A stretch of DNA of 5,851 nt, taken from assembly GCA_025922795.1 (NCBI GenBank), contig JAICHC010000206.1, positions 1 to 5,851 on the forward strand. The letters are read 5' to 3'. The stretch is from Candidatus Binatia bacterium. Its GTDB lineage: Bacteria; Desulfobacterota_B; Binatia; UBA9968. A program made the position numbers and the translations under genes. Under the pieces are notes generated by a model. It saw only the letters and a list, made by a program, of their open reading frames with translations. It did not search any database and was not told the DNA's origin. Below, piece after piece: positions 1-5,851 of this stretch. Position 1 is the first letter of the stretch. Every line of letters begins with the position of its first letter.

Positions 1-794
1 AGTACTACGAAAAAGCCGCCCTCTCTGTAAAGACCGAAAATATATTGATCGGCGCCCCAGTGAGAGACCATCCGCTGCTTTTCCAGCGTATTTTCGACGG
101 CCTCAATCTGATCTCGGATCCCCGCCGCCGCTTCGAACTCGAGCGACGCCGATTTGGCGTGCATTCGCTGGCGCAGCTCGTCGATCAACTGCTGCTGCTT
201 GCCTTCGATGAACAGCATCGCCTGGCGCACCTGCTCGCGGTAAGCATCTTGCGAAACCGGCAGGACGCAAGGCGCCATGCAACGCTTGATCTGGTATTGC
301 AGGCAGGGCCGGCTGCGGTTGCGAAAATTATGCTCCGTGCAGTTGCGCAGCAAAAAGTGCTTTTCGATGATATCGATGGTCTCGCGCGCTGCCACCGCCG
401 AAGAGAAAGGGCCAAAATAGCGGTTGCCGTCTTTGACGATCTTGCGCGTGGCGAAGATGCGCGGCCAGGCATGTTGAGTGGTCACCTTGATGCTCAGATA
501 ACTTTTGTCATCTTTCAGACGGATGTTATAGCGCGGCTTGTACTGCTTGATTAAGTTGTTTTCAAGGATCAGCGCCTCTTTATCATTACCGGTGACCAGC
601 GTTTCGACGTCTTCGACCTTGCGCAAAAGGAACTGAATCTGCGAGCGCTCGTCGGAATTGTTGAAATAGGCGCGCACCCGGGCACGCACGTCTTTGGCTT
701 TGCCGACGTAAATCACCTTGCCGGCTTTGTCGCGCATGAGATAGACGCCGGGCCGCGACGGCAAGTTGGCTAATTTCTCCGGGATCGAATCCAT
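1..794 (-). CDS. uvrC: UvrABC system protein C (excinuclease subunit C), N-terminal 264 residues, cut by window edge
   Basis: UvrC is the dual-incision nuclease of bacterial nucleotide excision repair, cutting 3' and then 5' of a lesion held by UvrB. The visible part starts with a GIY-YIG nuclease domain: GVY at residues 16-18, YVGKAKD at 29-35, conserved Arg37/39, and a likely catalytic Glu in the EALILENN block (73-80). Next comes RYFGPF (125-130), then four cysteines, C152, C164, C172 and C176, spaced like those reported to bind an iron-sulfur cluster in E. coli UvrC. A UVR domain follows at about 203-238, with LEFEAAA and RDQI. Family members are about 600 residues, so the C-terminal endonuclease (RNase H-like) and helix-hairpin-helix parts lie beyond the left edge. 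ATG at 794 is preferred because AGG sits 6 bases upstream; a TTG two codons earlier is possible. An in-frame stop lies about 50 bases upstream. The gene lies 163 bases downstream of uvrB. Identification is very secure. Confidence 0.97.
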   Translation of the reverse strand, partial: MDSIPEKLANLPSRPGVYLMRDKAGKVIYVGKAKDVRARVRAYFNNSDERSQIQFLLRKVEDVETLVTGNDKEALILENNLIKQYKPRYNIRLKDDKSYLSIKVTTQHAWPRIFATRKIVKDGNRYFGPFSSAVAARETIDIIEKHFLLRNCTEHNFRNRSRPCLQYQIKRCMAPCVLPVSQDAYREQVRQAMLFIEGKQQQLIDELRQRMHAKSASLEFEAAAGIRDQIEAVENTLEKQRMVSHWGADQYIFGLYREGGFFVV

Positions 795-957
795 GATCAA
801 CCTAGCGCCCCGCCTTGGAAGCGGGCGGCGCGCGCTGAGCACTCGTTACGGCGGAAGACTGAACAGTTCTGTAGGAAGGGTAATTAAACGATCAGTGCGT
901 CGCAAGCGGTGCCTGGAGCGTCGGCATGCCGGTAAATCCTCTCTCGTGCAGGCAAGC
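795..957 (-). other. uvrB-uvrC intergenic spacer
   Basis: This 163-base gap separates the uvrB stop codon from the uvrC ATG. It has no convincing gene, no clear sigma-70 promoter and no hairpin followed by a T-run, so uvrB and uvrC may still be co-transcribed. It holds a perfect 10-base palindrome, CGGCATGCCG, at 922-931 and an 11-codon open frame (ATG at 927, stop ending at 892). It also holds an imperfect GC-rich hairpin (about 805-831) just upstream of the AGG that probably serves as the uvrC ribosome binding site. Whether any of these act on uvrC expression is not shown by the sequence. Confidence 0.5.
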
Positions 958-2997
958 TTACGTGGCGGCACTGCGGTCGAGATCCGACTCGCGGAGAGCC
1001 AGTTCCTGATTTTGCAGCTCGCGAATCTGATCGCGCAGCTCTGCCGCCGCTTCAAACTCGAGCCGGCCGGCCGCTTGTTTCATTTCCTTCTGCAATTTTC
1101 GGATGCGCCGGGCCAGCTCCGCCGGACCGTATGTAGCCGAGCTCTCGGCCGCCAACGGCACGTCGACATAATCTGCGTCGTAGATTTTCACCAGCGGAGA
1201 TCCGAGCGCTTTGACAATCGATTGCGGCGTGATGCCGTGCTTCGTGTTGAAGTCGGCTTGCAACCGTCGCCGTCGCTCGGTTTCTTCGATCGCCCGCTTC
1301 ATCGAATCGGTCGCCGAATCGGCGTAGAGAATCACGGTCCCGTAAACGTTGCGCGCGGCGCGGCCGATGGTCTGGATCAACGATCGGTCGGAGCGTAGGA
1401 AGCCTTCCTTGTCGGCGTCGAGGATCGCCACCAGCGACACTTCGGGCAGGTCGAGCCCCTCGCGCAATAAATTGATGCCGACCAGGACGTCGAACTGGCC
1501 CATGCGCAATTGGCGAATGATCTCGACGCGCTCGATGGTTTCGATATCCGAGTGCAAGTAGCGCACTTTGATGTCCAGGTCCTGGTAATATTCCGTCAGA
1601 TCTTCAGCCATGCGCTTGGTCAAGGTCGTCACCAACACTCTTTCCCGGCGTTCGACCCGTTTGCGGATCTCCTCCAACAGGTCGTCGACTTGGCTGCGCG
1701 CCGGACGGACGATAATCGCCGGATCCATCAGGCCGGTCGGACGAATCAGCTGCTCCACGACCGCGCCGCGGCTCCTGCCCAGCTCGTATGCCGCCGGTGT
1801 CGCGGAAACGTAGATCGTTTGGTTCTGCATGGCTTCGAACTCTTCGAAGTTCAGCGGCCGGTTATCGACGGCTGACGGCAGGCGAAAACCGAACTCGACC
1901 AGCGTCTCTTTGCGCGAGCGGTCGCCGCGATACATCCCGCCGATCTGAGGCACCGTGACGTGGCTTTCGTCGATGAATAGCAGGAAGTCGTTGGGAAAAT
2001 AGCTGAACAGGGTCGGCGGGGGTTCGCCGGGACGGCGACCGGTTAAATGCCGCGAATAATTTTCAATGCCCGGACAAAAGCCCATCTCTGCCAAAAGCTC
2101 CAAATCGTAAAGCGTTCTTTGCTCCAAACGCTGCGCCTCGAGCAGCTTGTGCTGTTCGCGGAGCTCTTGCAGGCGTTCTTTGAGTTCCTGGCGAATACCG
2201 AGAACCGCCTGCTTCATGCGCTCCTGACTGGTTACGTAGTGGCTCGCCGGATAAATGGTCGCCTTGTCCACCCGACGCAGCGCTTTGCCGCGAATTGCAT
2301 CGATCTCGCCGATCGATTCGATGGTCTCATCGAAAAACTCGATGCGCAACGCCGCGCGATCCTCGTAAGCTGGAAAGATCTCGACAACATCACCGCGCAC
2401 CCGGAAGGTGCCACGATGAAAATCATAATCGCTGCGCTCGTATTGAATGTCGACCAGCTTGCGCAGCATCTGATCGCGGTTGATCACCAGTCCCTCTTCC
2501 AAATAGACCATCAGGTCAAAATAGGACTCGGGCGAGCCGAGGCCGTAGATACATGACACGCTGGCGACGATCAAGGTATCGCGCCGCTCGAGCAACGCCT
2601 TGGTCGCCGAGTGGCGCAGCTTGTCGATCTCGTCGTTGATCGAGGCGTCCTTTTCGATGAAGGTATCGGTCGACGGCACGTAAGCCTCGGGCTGATAGTA
2701 GTCGTAATAGCTGACGAAGTAACGCACGGCGTTTTCCGGAAACAGCTCGCGAAACTCATTGTAGAGTTGCGCCGCCAGCGTCTTATTGGGCGCGATCACC
2801 AAGGTCGGCTTGTTGACGCGGGCGATCACGTTGGCCATCGTAAACGTTTTTCCCGAGCCGGTGACGCCGAGGAGAACCTGATCGCGCCGCTTGGTTTGAA
2901 GCCCCTGCACCAATTTATCGATCGCCTGCGGTTGGTCGCCCTGGGGTTCAAAATCCGCAACCAAACGGAACTGTCCACTGTCTCGATCGCGATTCAT
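958..2997 (-). CDS. uvrB: UvrABC system protein B (excinuclease subunit B), complete
   Basis: UvrB is the damage-verifying ATPase of nucleotide excision repair: UvrA loads it on damaged DNA, it clamps the strand, and it recruits UvrC. The 679-residue product matches the usual length (E. coli 673) and is collinear throughout. Walker A GVTGSGKT is at 44-51. The aromatic beta-hairpin that wedges between DNA strands follows at about 91-117, with [10 protein letters not shown] at 93-102. The Walker B/DEAD-type motif DESH is at 343-346, SAT at 398-400, and helicase motif [11 protein letters not shown] at 542-550. The C-terminal UVR domain that binds UvrC is at about 627-662. No key residue is missing. 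An upstream in-frame TTG (3012) would add five residues, but the ribosome-binding-like GGATGGG (3004-3010) lies downstream of that TTG and 6 bases before the ATG at 2997, so the ATG is chosen. A substrate-binding-protein gene ends 37 bases upstream and uvrC follows. Regulation by LexA cannot be judged: I saw no clear SOS box in the short upstream gap. Confidence 0.98.
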   Translation of the reverse strand: MNRDRDSGQFRLVADFEPQGDQPQAIDKLVQGLQTKRRDQVLLGVTGSGKTFTMANVIARVNKPTLVIAPNKTLAAQLYNEFRELFPENAVRYFVSYYDYYQPEAYVPSTDTFIEKDASINDEIDKLRHSATKALLERRDTLIVASVSCIYGLGSPESYFDLMVYLEEGLVINRDQMLRKLVDIQYERSDYDFHRGTFRVRGDVVEIFPAYEDRAALRIEFFDETIESIGEIDAIRGKALRRVDKATIYPASHYVTSQERMKQAVLGIRQELKERLQELREQHKLLEAQRLEQRTLYDLELLAEMGFCPGIENYSRHLTGRRPGEPPPTLFSYFPNDFLLFIDESHVTVPQIGGMYRGDRSRKETLVEFGFRLPSAVDNRPLNFEEFEAMQNQTIYVSATPAAYELGRSRGAVVEQLIRPTGLMDPAIIVRPARSQVDDLLEEIRKRVERRERVLVTTLTKRMAEDLTEYYQDLDIKVRYLHSDIETIERVEIIRQLRMGQFDVLVGINLLREGLDLPEVSLVAILDADKEGFLRSDRSLIQTIGRAARNVYGTVILYADSATDSMKRAIEETERRRRLQADFNTKHGITPQSIVKALGSPLVKIYDADYVDVPLAAESSATYGPAELARRIRKLQKEMKQAAGRLEFEAAAELRDQIRELQNQELALRESDLDRSAAT

Positions 2998-3003
2998 CGT
3001 TAA

Positions 3004-3010
3004 CCCATCC
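3004..3010 (-). promoter_or_regulatory. probable uvrB ribosome binding site
   Basis: GGATGGG on the minus strand lies 6 bases before the ATG at 2997. It decides the start: the in-frame TTG five codons upstream overlaps the 5' flank of this element and has no comparable purine-rich site before it. Confidence 0.5.
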
Positions 3011-3034
3011 AAAAATCCGTGAAGCTTAGCCCGC

Positions 3035-4042
3035 TCATTTCGCCTGTCCGCCGTAGAGGCGATCGATATAGCCGCTCTTGTCGAGCTCCGCCAAGGGCCC
3101 GGGATCGATAAAGTCCGCCGGTCTGTATTTGGCGAATTTAGGATCGCCCTCGGCGAGATGGTTGATCACTGCCTGAACCGCGCTTTCGACGGCATAGGGC
3201 TTTGCCGGCATATCCGCGCCGTACCGCCACGACTCCTCGAGTGCCTCGCGATCCTTGGTACCGAGAAATTTCGAAAGAATCCGGTAGGTGTCTTCGCGGC
3301 GGGTCTTGAAGTAATGAACGCCGCGCACCAACGCGCGCGTGGTTCGATGGACCAAGTTAGGGTGACTCTTCATCAACGAACGGCGCGTGACGAAAGTCGA
3401 GCCCTGATATTCGATCATCAAGTCAGCCAGATTGACGAGAAAATTCATGCCCGCCTTGCGCGCGAACAAAGTCGCCGGCGGAGAAACCATCGTGGCGGCG
3501 ACCCGGCGGGCTTCCAAAGCAATCCACATCGCCTCGTTCGTTCCCAGATAGAGGAACTTGACGTCCTTAGCGGGATTTAACTTTAGGTGTTGCAGCGCTG
3601 AGCGCGCGTTTTTCTCGTAAGCGTCACCCGGCCGCTGCAGACCGACCACGGCCCCAATCAGATCCTTGCCGCTGCGGATTTCCGGGTGGCTTACCAACGT
3701 CATGCCGGCATAGCGGGTCAAACCACCGAGCATGACCACGTCGGGCGTCCGCGCAGCCACTGGAATCATCAAAAAAGCGGACATGGTTGCGAAGTCGGTG
3801 TCGCCGGAAATCAGCGCCATCGGCGATACCGAGCCCGCCGTGCGCACCACTTCAACCTCGAGACCTTCATCGCGAAAGAAGCCGGCTTCCTGACTCAAAA
3901 ACGGGAGGGAATGGGTTACGGCACGGGCCGCATAGCCGATGCGAATCTTGTCTTTCTCGGCCTTGCCCTGCGCGCCAGCGTCACCCGGAATCAGCCACAT
4001 GCCAAGAAAAATTGCCGGGGCCAAAGCAGTAATCAACTTCAC
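3035..4042 (-). CDS. secreted ABC-type substrate-binding protein, NitT/TauT/NMT1-THI5-like family
   Basis: This is a predicted periplasmic protein that would capture a small molecule for an ABC importer; the substrate cannot be told from sequence. The 335-residue product begins with a signal peptide: Lys2, a hydrophobic core (about 3-18), and a likely signal peptidase I cut after the A-G-A at 22-24. There is no lipobox cysteine. The mature part has family hallmarks: IRIGYA at 33-38, [14 protein letters not shown] at 52-65, GDTDFA at 80-85, and a SGKDLIG-type segment. The C-terminus GYIDRLYGG (324-332) resembles the endings of many environmental members. GTG at 4042 is chosen because a perfect GGAGG lies 6 bases upstream and a signal peptide starts there; the open frame runs on to 4240, but that extension (66 codons, Arg- and Ser-rich) looks non-coding. 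No permease or ATPase gene adjoins it, so it is an orphan binding protein within this window. It ends 37 bases before uvrB. Family call is firm; substrate unknown. Confidence 0.88.
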   Translation of the reverse strand: MKLITALAPAIFLGMWLIPGDAGAQGKAEKDKIRIGYAARAVTHSLPFLSQEAGFFRDEGLEVEVVRTAGSVSPMALISGDTDFATMSAFLMIPVAARTPDVVMLGGLTRYAGMTLVSHPEIRSGKDLIGAVVGLQRPGDAYEKNARSALQHLKLNPAKDVKFLYLGTNEAMWIALEARRVAATMVSPPATLFARKAGMNFLVNLADLMIEYQGSTFVTRRSLMKSHPNLVHRTTRALVRGVHYFKTRREDTYRILSKFLGTKDREALEESWRYGADMPAKPYAVESAVQAVINHLAEGDPKFAKYRPADFIDPGPLAELDKSGYIDRLYGGQAK

Positions 4043-4048
4043 AGTGAG

Positions 4049-4053
4049 CCTCC
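4049..4053 (-). promoter_or_regulatory. strong ribosome binding site fixing the GTG start of the binding-protein gene
   Basis: A full GGAGG on the minus strand lies 6 bases before the GTG at 4042. It is the strongest Shine-Dalgarno match I saw in the window and rules against the longer open frame beginning at 4240. Confidence 0.8.
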
Positions 4054-4092
4054 GTCGATGCGAGCCTGTTGAACTTTTTGGTGGTGCGGCAA

Positions 4093-4121
4093 AGCATAAC
4101 AAGAGCGCCGCAACGGAGCAA
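4093..4121 (-). promoter_or_regulatory. candidate sigma-70 promoter for the binding-protein gene
   Basis: On the minus strand TTGCTC (4116-4121) is followed after 17 bases by TATGCT (4093-4098). That gives 3 of 6 and 4 of 6 matches to the -35 and -10 consensus at ideal spacing. It would place transcription start about 45 bases before the GTG, leaving room for the GGAGG. Such matches arise by chance, so this is only a candidate. If real, it could also drive uvrB and uvrC. Confidence 0.3.
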
Positions 4122-4496
4122 CGACGAAGCGCGAGGCAATCAGTGGACCATCTTCGCGCTGCTTCGAAAGCTAAAAGCCAGGACAACGGCGCTCCAACAT
4201 GACGTGATGGGTTTAACCTGACCGCGCGAGACCGGCGCACGTGCTAGAACGCCAAATTTTTCGCAGTTGCGTGCGTCGGCTCATCGCTGAGCTGTCGCTC
4301 TCGGCGCGACATGGCTGCATAACTGGCGAGCCGCACTAATTATTTTGCTTTGGCTGATTCGGCTGACCGCGGCGGGTTGTTCGCTAATCTAAGTGTTTTG
4401 AACAGGGAATGCTCGTGTCTCGGCATAGAAAGCGGACCGGCTTTCCAACGCGGGACCCGACATCATCCGGCATCTGAAAAAGTCGTACCACCGTGG

Positions 4497-4766
4497 CTAC
4501 CTGCCGTTGCTTTTCCAGATTCGCGCCATTCCCTCGGGGCTAACGGTGACCAACCTGCCGGGCTGGGTAAACATCACTTTAGCGATGGATGCGGAGATCT
4601 CCTTACCGAACAGGCAGAGACGCCGGCCGTGATGATGGTAACCGTTCGCCCACTTGGCAAATTCATCCGGCGTCGGCGTGTGACCGATATCCGCCGCGCA
4701 GCGTCGCACGATGAAACCGAGCATCATCTTCGAGTCGGTGTCTCTTAAACTGCGTCCTTCCGCCAT
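4497..4766 (-). CDS. hypothetical small protein, 89 residues, unrecognised
   Basis: I do not recognise this protein. Starting at the ATG at 4766 it is 89 residues with no signal peptide or membrane segment, so probably cytoplasmic. Composition looks natural, with many G/C third positions as in the neighbouring genes. Visible features are a hydrophobic helix-like start (MMLGFIVRRCAADIG, 14-28), a TPTPDEFAKWANGY segment (30-43), a three-histidine run (44-46), RRLCLFG (48-54), and a final basic block with GRLVTVSPEG (70-79). Cys23, Cys51 and the histidines could bind metal, but the spacing fits no motif I know. The open frame extends upstream to a TTG at 4817, and GTG at 4769 is another option; none has a good ribosome binding site. 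A candidate promoter ends a few bases before the ATG, which would make the mRNA leaderless. An antisense open frame (4350-4748) covers much of it and looks like its shadow. It could still be a chance frame. Confidence 0.55.
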   Translation of the reverse strand: MAEGRSLRDTDSKMMLGFIVRRCAADIGHTPTPDEFAKWANGYHHHGRRLCLFGKEISASIAKVMFTQPGRLVTVSPEGMARIWKSNGR

Positions 4767-4773
4767 CACCAGA

Positions 4774-4802
4774 TCTATAAAAAATATTGTGCCTCTATGC
4801 AA
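4774..4802 (-). promoter_or_regulatory. candidate promoter of the 89-residue protein gene, possibly leaderless
   Basis: On the minus strand TTGCAT (4797-4802) and TATAGA (4774-4779) are separated by 17 bases, in a locally AT-rich patch. The expected transcription start, about 7 bases after the -10 box, falls at or next to the ATG at 4766. That agrees with the lack of a Shine-Dalgarno site there. The matches are only 3 of 6 and 4 of 6, so the call is weak. Confidence 0.25.
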
Positions 4803-5021
4803 GAAGAAACGCGTCAATTATTCGGGCGAGTTTTTTTATCTTGCTGATACCGTCGGACGAAATCTCCTTGGCGAAAAAGCGTCGCATGCCAGCACGAATC
4901 CAGCGAAGAAATTACAAAACGCCAAGCGTCCTCTCTGGCTCTCAACAGCGGCCATCCCTGCGTGGTTCGTGGTCTCAGTCTTTCGCCACAGCAGCGCTAA
5001 TACGTAGCCGACTCTGCCAAC

Positions 5022-5054
5022 AAAAAAGGCGAGCCAACATCTCGCCAGCTCGCC
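5022..5054 (-). terminator. Rho-independent terminator of the cupin gene
   Basis: On the minus strand GGCGAGC (5048-5054) can pair with GCTCGCC (5028-5034), immediately followed by six Ts (5022-5027). A second copy of GGCGAG (5041-5046) can pair with the same 3' arm to give a tighter 6-base-pair stem with a short loop. The stem begins 23 bases after the cupin stop codon, the expected place. Between this terminator and the small gene (4767-5021) I see nothing beyond the candidate promoter. Confidence 0.85.
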
Positions 5055-5077
5055 CTCGTCTCCCGGTCAGAATCCGA

Positions 5078-5851
5078 CTAATCGATCATGTGGGTCGTCG
5101 CCTTCAAATGCTTATCGACCGTCGTGTAGCCTTTCCACTGGTCGACGAACCAATAGCGGACGCCGAACTCGAATCGCAGCTCCTTCATATCTTTGTCGTA
5201 GGGATTGAAGTGCTGGTGGTGCATCATGCCCGGAGGCACATGGACGGCGTCGCCTTGATTCCAGTCATACCGCTTGCCGCCGATTTCCGAATAGCCGTCG
5301 CCTTCGAGCGCATAAAGATACGCCTCCGGATGGGCATGGCTGTGGCTCTTGGTGTGCGCCAGGTCGACGAAAATCGAACTGATCGCGACGCCGGTCGCCT
5401 TGAACCCATTCTGTTTCCCACTGCGGCCCATCAGGAAGTAGGTTGCGCCGTGCTTCGATTCATCGGATTTCTCATGCTGTTGCTGATGCATGGAGATGCG
5501 CCGTCCGTCCTCGGGCCAGTATTGCGACTCTTCTTTCGGAAACGCCGCCAACGTCTTGGAATCATTTTCGCCGCACTCTTCCAACTGTTCCAGCTTGCCC
5601 ATGTAAGTGTCTGCTTCGAGATGCCAGGCTAGTCCGGAGAGATAGCCTACAGGAGTTGTTCCGGTGTTGAACAACTGGTGCGTCGAGCGATACGGAATAT
5701 GAAAAATCGTGCCGGAGAAGAAATCGTAGCGTTTGTTATCCAGGACCATGAAGCCTTCGCCGCTCTCGACATAGATTGCTTCCTCACCGTGCAAATGCTT
5801 GCCGGTATGCCAGCCGGTGGGGATTTCAGCACGCATGAGACAGCTGCCGCC
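5078..5851 (-). CDS. bicupin (two-cupin-domain) protein, N-terminus beyond the window
   Basis: This protein has two metal-binding cupin barrels, an arrangement also found in gentisate-type dioxygenases and other bicupins; its reaction cannot be assigned. Residues are numbered from the Met at 5836. In cupin 1, motif 1 has H14, H16 and E19 followed by G26, and motif 2 runs G42, P48, H53, N57. In cupin 2, motif 1 has H165, H167 and E171 (an HSHAHPE block), and motif 2 runs G195, P201, G203, H206, N211. Both barrels therefore keep the usual three-His-one-Glu metal set. The linker (about 75-150) is polar and contains an MHQQQHEK segment. The frame stays open to the right edge (257 visible codons). 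The Met at 5836 lacks a ribosome binding site and falls at the first strand of cupin 1, so the true start is probably outside. A terminator follows the stop codon. No signal peptide can be judged. Confidence 0.85.
   Translation of the reverse strand, partial: GGSCLMRAEIPTGWHTGKHLHGEEAIYVESGEGFMVLDNKRYDFFSGTIFHIPYRSTHQLFNTGTTPVGYLSGLAWHLEADTYMGKLEQLEECGENDSKTLAAFPKEESQYWPEDGRRISMHQQQHEKSDESKHGATYFLMGRSGKQNGFKATGVAISSIFVDLAHTKSHSHAHPEAYLYALEGDGYSEIGGKRYDWNQGDAVHVPPGMMHHQHFNPYDKDMKELRFEFGVRYWFVDQWKGYTTVDKHLKATTHMID

Larger units (their letters stand above)
4043..4496. other. non-coding region between the small gene and the binding-protein gene
   Basis: This 454-base stretch holds the ribosome binding site and candidate promoter listed for the binding-protein gene. 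The open frames crossing it (the upstream extension of the binding-protein frame, and a plus-strand frame beginning at 4350) have unnatural composition and no ribosome binding sites. A small inverted repeat, GAAAGC/GCTTTC with a 6-base loop (4428-4445), lies about 50 bases past the small gene's stop on the minus strand but has no T-run. I saw no RNA gene or mobile-element remnant. Confidence 0.5.

Noticed and set aside
892..927. 11-codon leader peptide before uvrC
   Set aside because: The AGGAT is about 11 bases from the ATG, the peptide has no attenuation-type codon run, and no alternative terminator follows, so it is not listed as a gene.
766..1398. Plus-strand 210-codon open frame across the uvrC start, the spacer and the uvrB 3' end
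   Set aside because: It is antisense to two unmistakable genes and resembles no protein family.
4043..4240. Longer start for the substrate-binding protein (66 extra residues)
   Set aside because: The extension is Arg/Ser-rich with no family similarity, and a perfect GGAGG plus a signal peptide mark the GTG at 4042 as the start.
4428..4445. Inverted repeat GAAAGC/GCTTTC as a terminator of the small gene
   Set aside because: The stem is only six pairs, AT-rich in part, and is not followed by a T-run on either strand.
4350..4748. Plus-strand 132-codon open frame
   Set aside because: It lies mostly antisense to the small minus-strand gene, lacks a ribosome binding site and has an unnatural composition; it looks like a shadow.
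4831..4837. T-run near 4831-4837 as a plus-strand terminator
   Set aside because: There is no hairpin directly before it and no plus-strand gene to terminate.
4787..5632. Plus-strand 281-codon open frame
   Set aside because: It runs antisense through the terminator and the well-supported cupin gene; it is open because of third-position GC bias in the opposite gene.

Overview
The window reads as ordinary chromosomal sequence from a moderately GC-rich, probably Gram-negative bacterium. The periplasmic-type signal peptide on the substrate-binding protein supports a Gram-negative cell, and the protein resembles the orphan NMT1/THI5-like binding proteins common in uncultured soil and groundwater lineages (Tectomicrobia, Rokubacteria, Binatota or deltaproteobacteria-like groups). 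That placement is an impression from protein style, not a phylogeny. All recognisable genes lie on the minus strand, so transcription runs from high to low coordinates.

In transcription order: (1) 5851-5078, the 3' part of a bicupin protein gene whose start lies beyond the right edge, followed by a convincing Rho-independent terminator (5022-5054). (2) 4766-4497, a small gene for an unrecognised 89-residue protein, with a possible promoter so close to the ATG that the mRNA might be leaderless. (3) 4496-4043, a non-coding stretch carrying a candidate promoter and a very good ribosome binding site for the next gene. (4) 4042-3035, a secreted NitT/TauT/NMT1-type ABC substrate-binding protein with no permease or ATPase beside it. 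(5) 2997-958, complete uvrB. (6) a 163-base gap. (7) 794-1, the first 264 codons of uvrC, cut by the left edge.

UvrB and UvrC act together in nucleotide excision repair: UvrB verifies damage and stays on the DNA, and UvrC, recruited partly through matching UVR domains seen in both proteins here, makes the two incisions. The binding-protein gene ends only 37 bases before the uvrB ATG with no visible terminator, so read-through into uvrBC is plausible although the functions look unrelated. The cupin and the 89-residue protein are separated from this block by the terminator and non-coding DNA.

I saw no tRNA, rRNA, CRISPR array, insertion sequence, attachment site or replication origin. Nothing here makes a strong case for a new biological system; the small protein is the item most worth following up.
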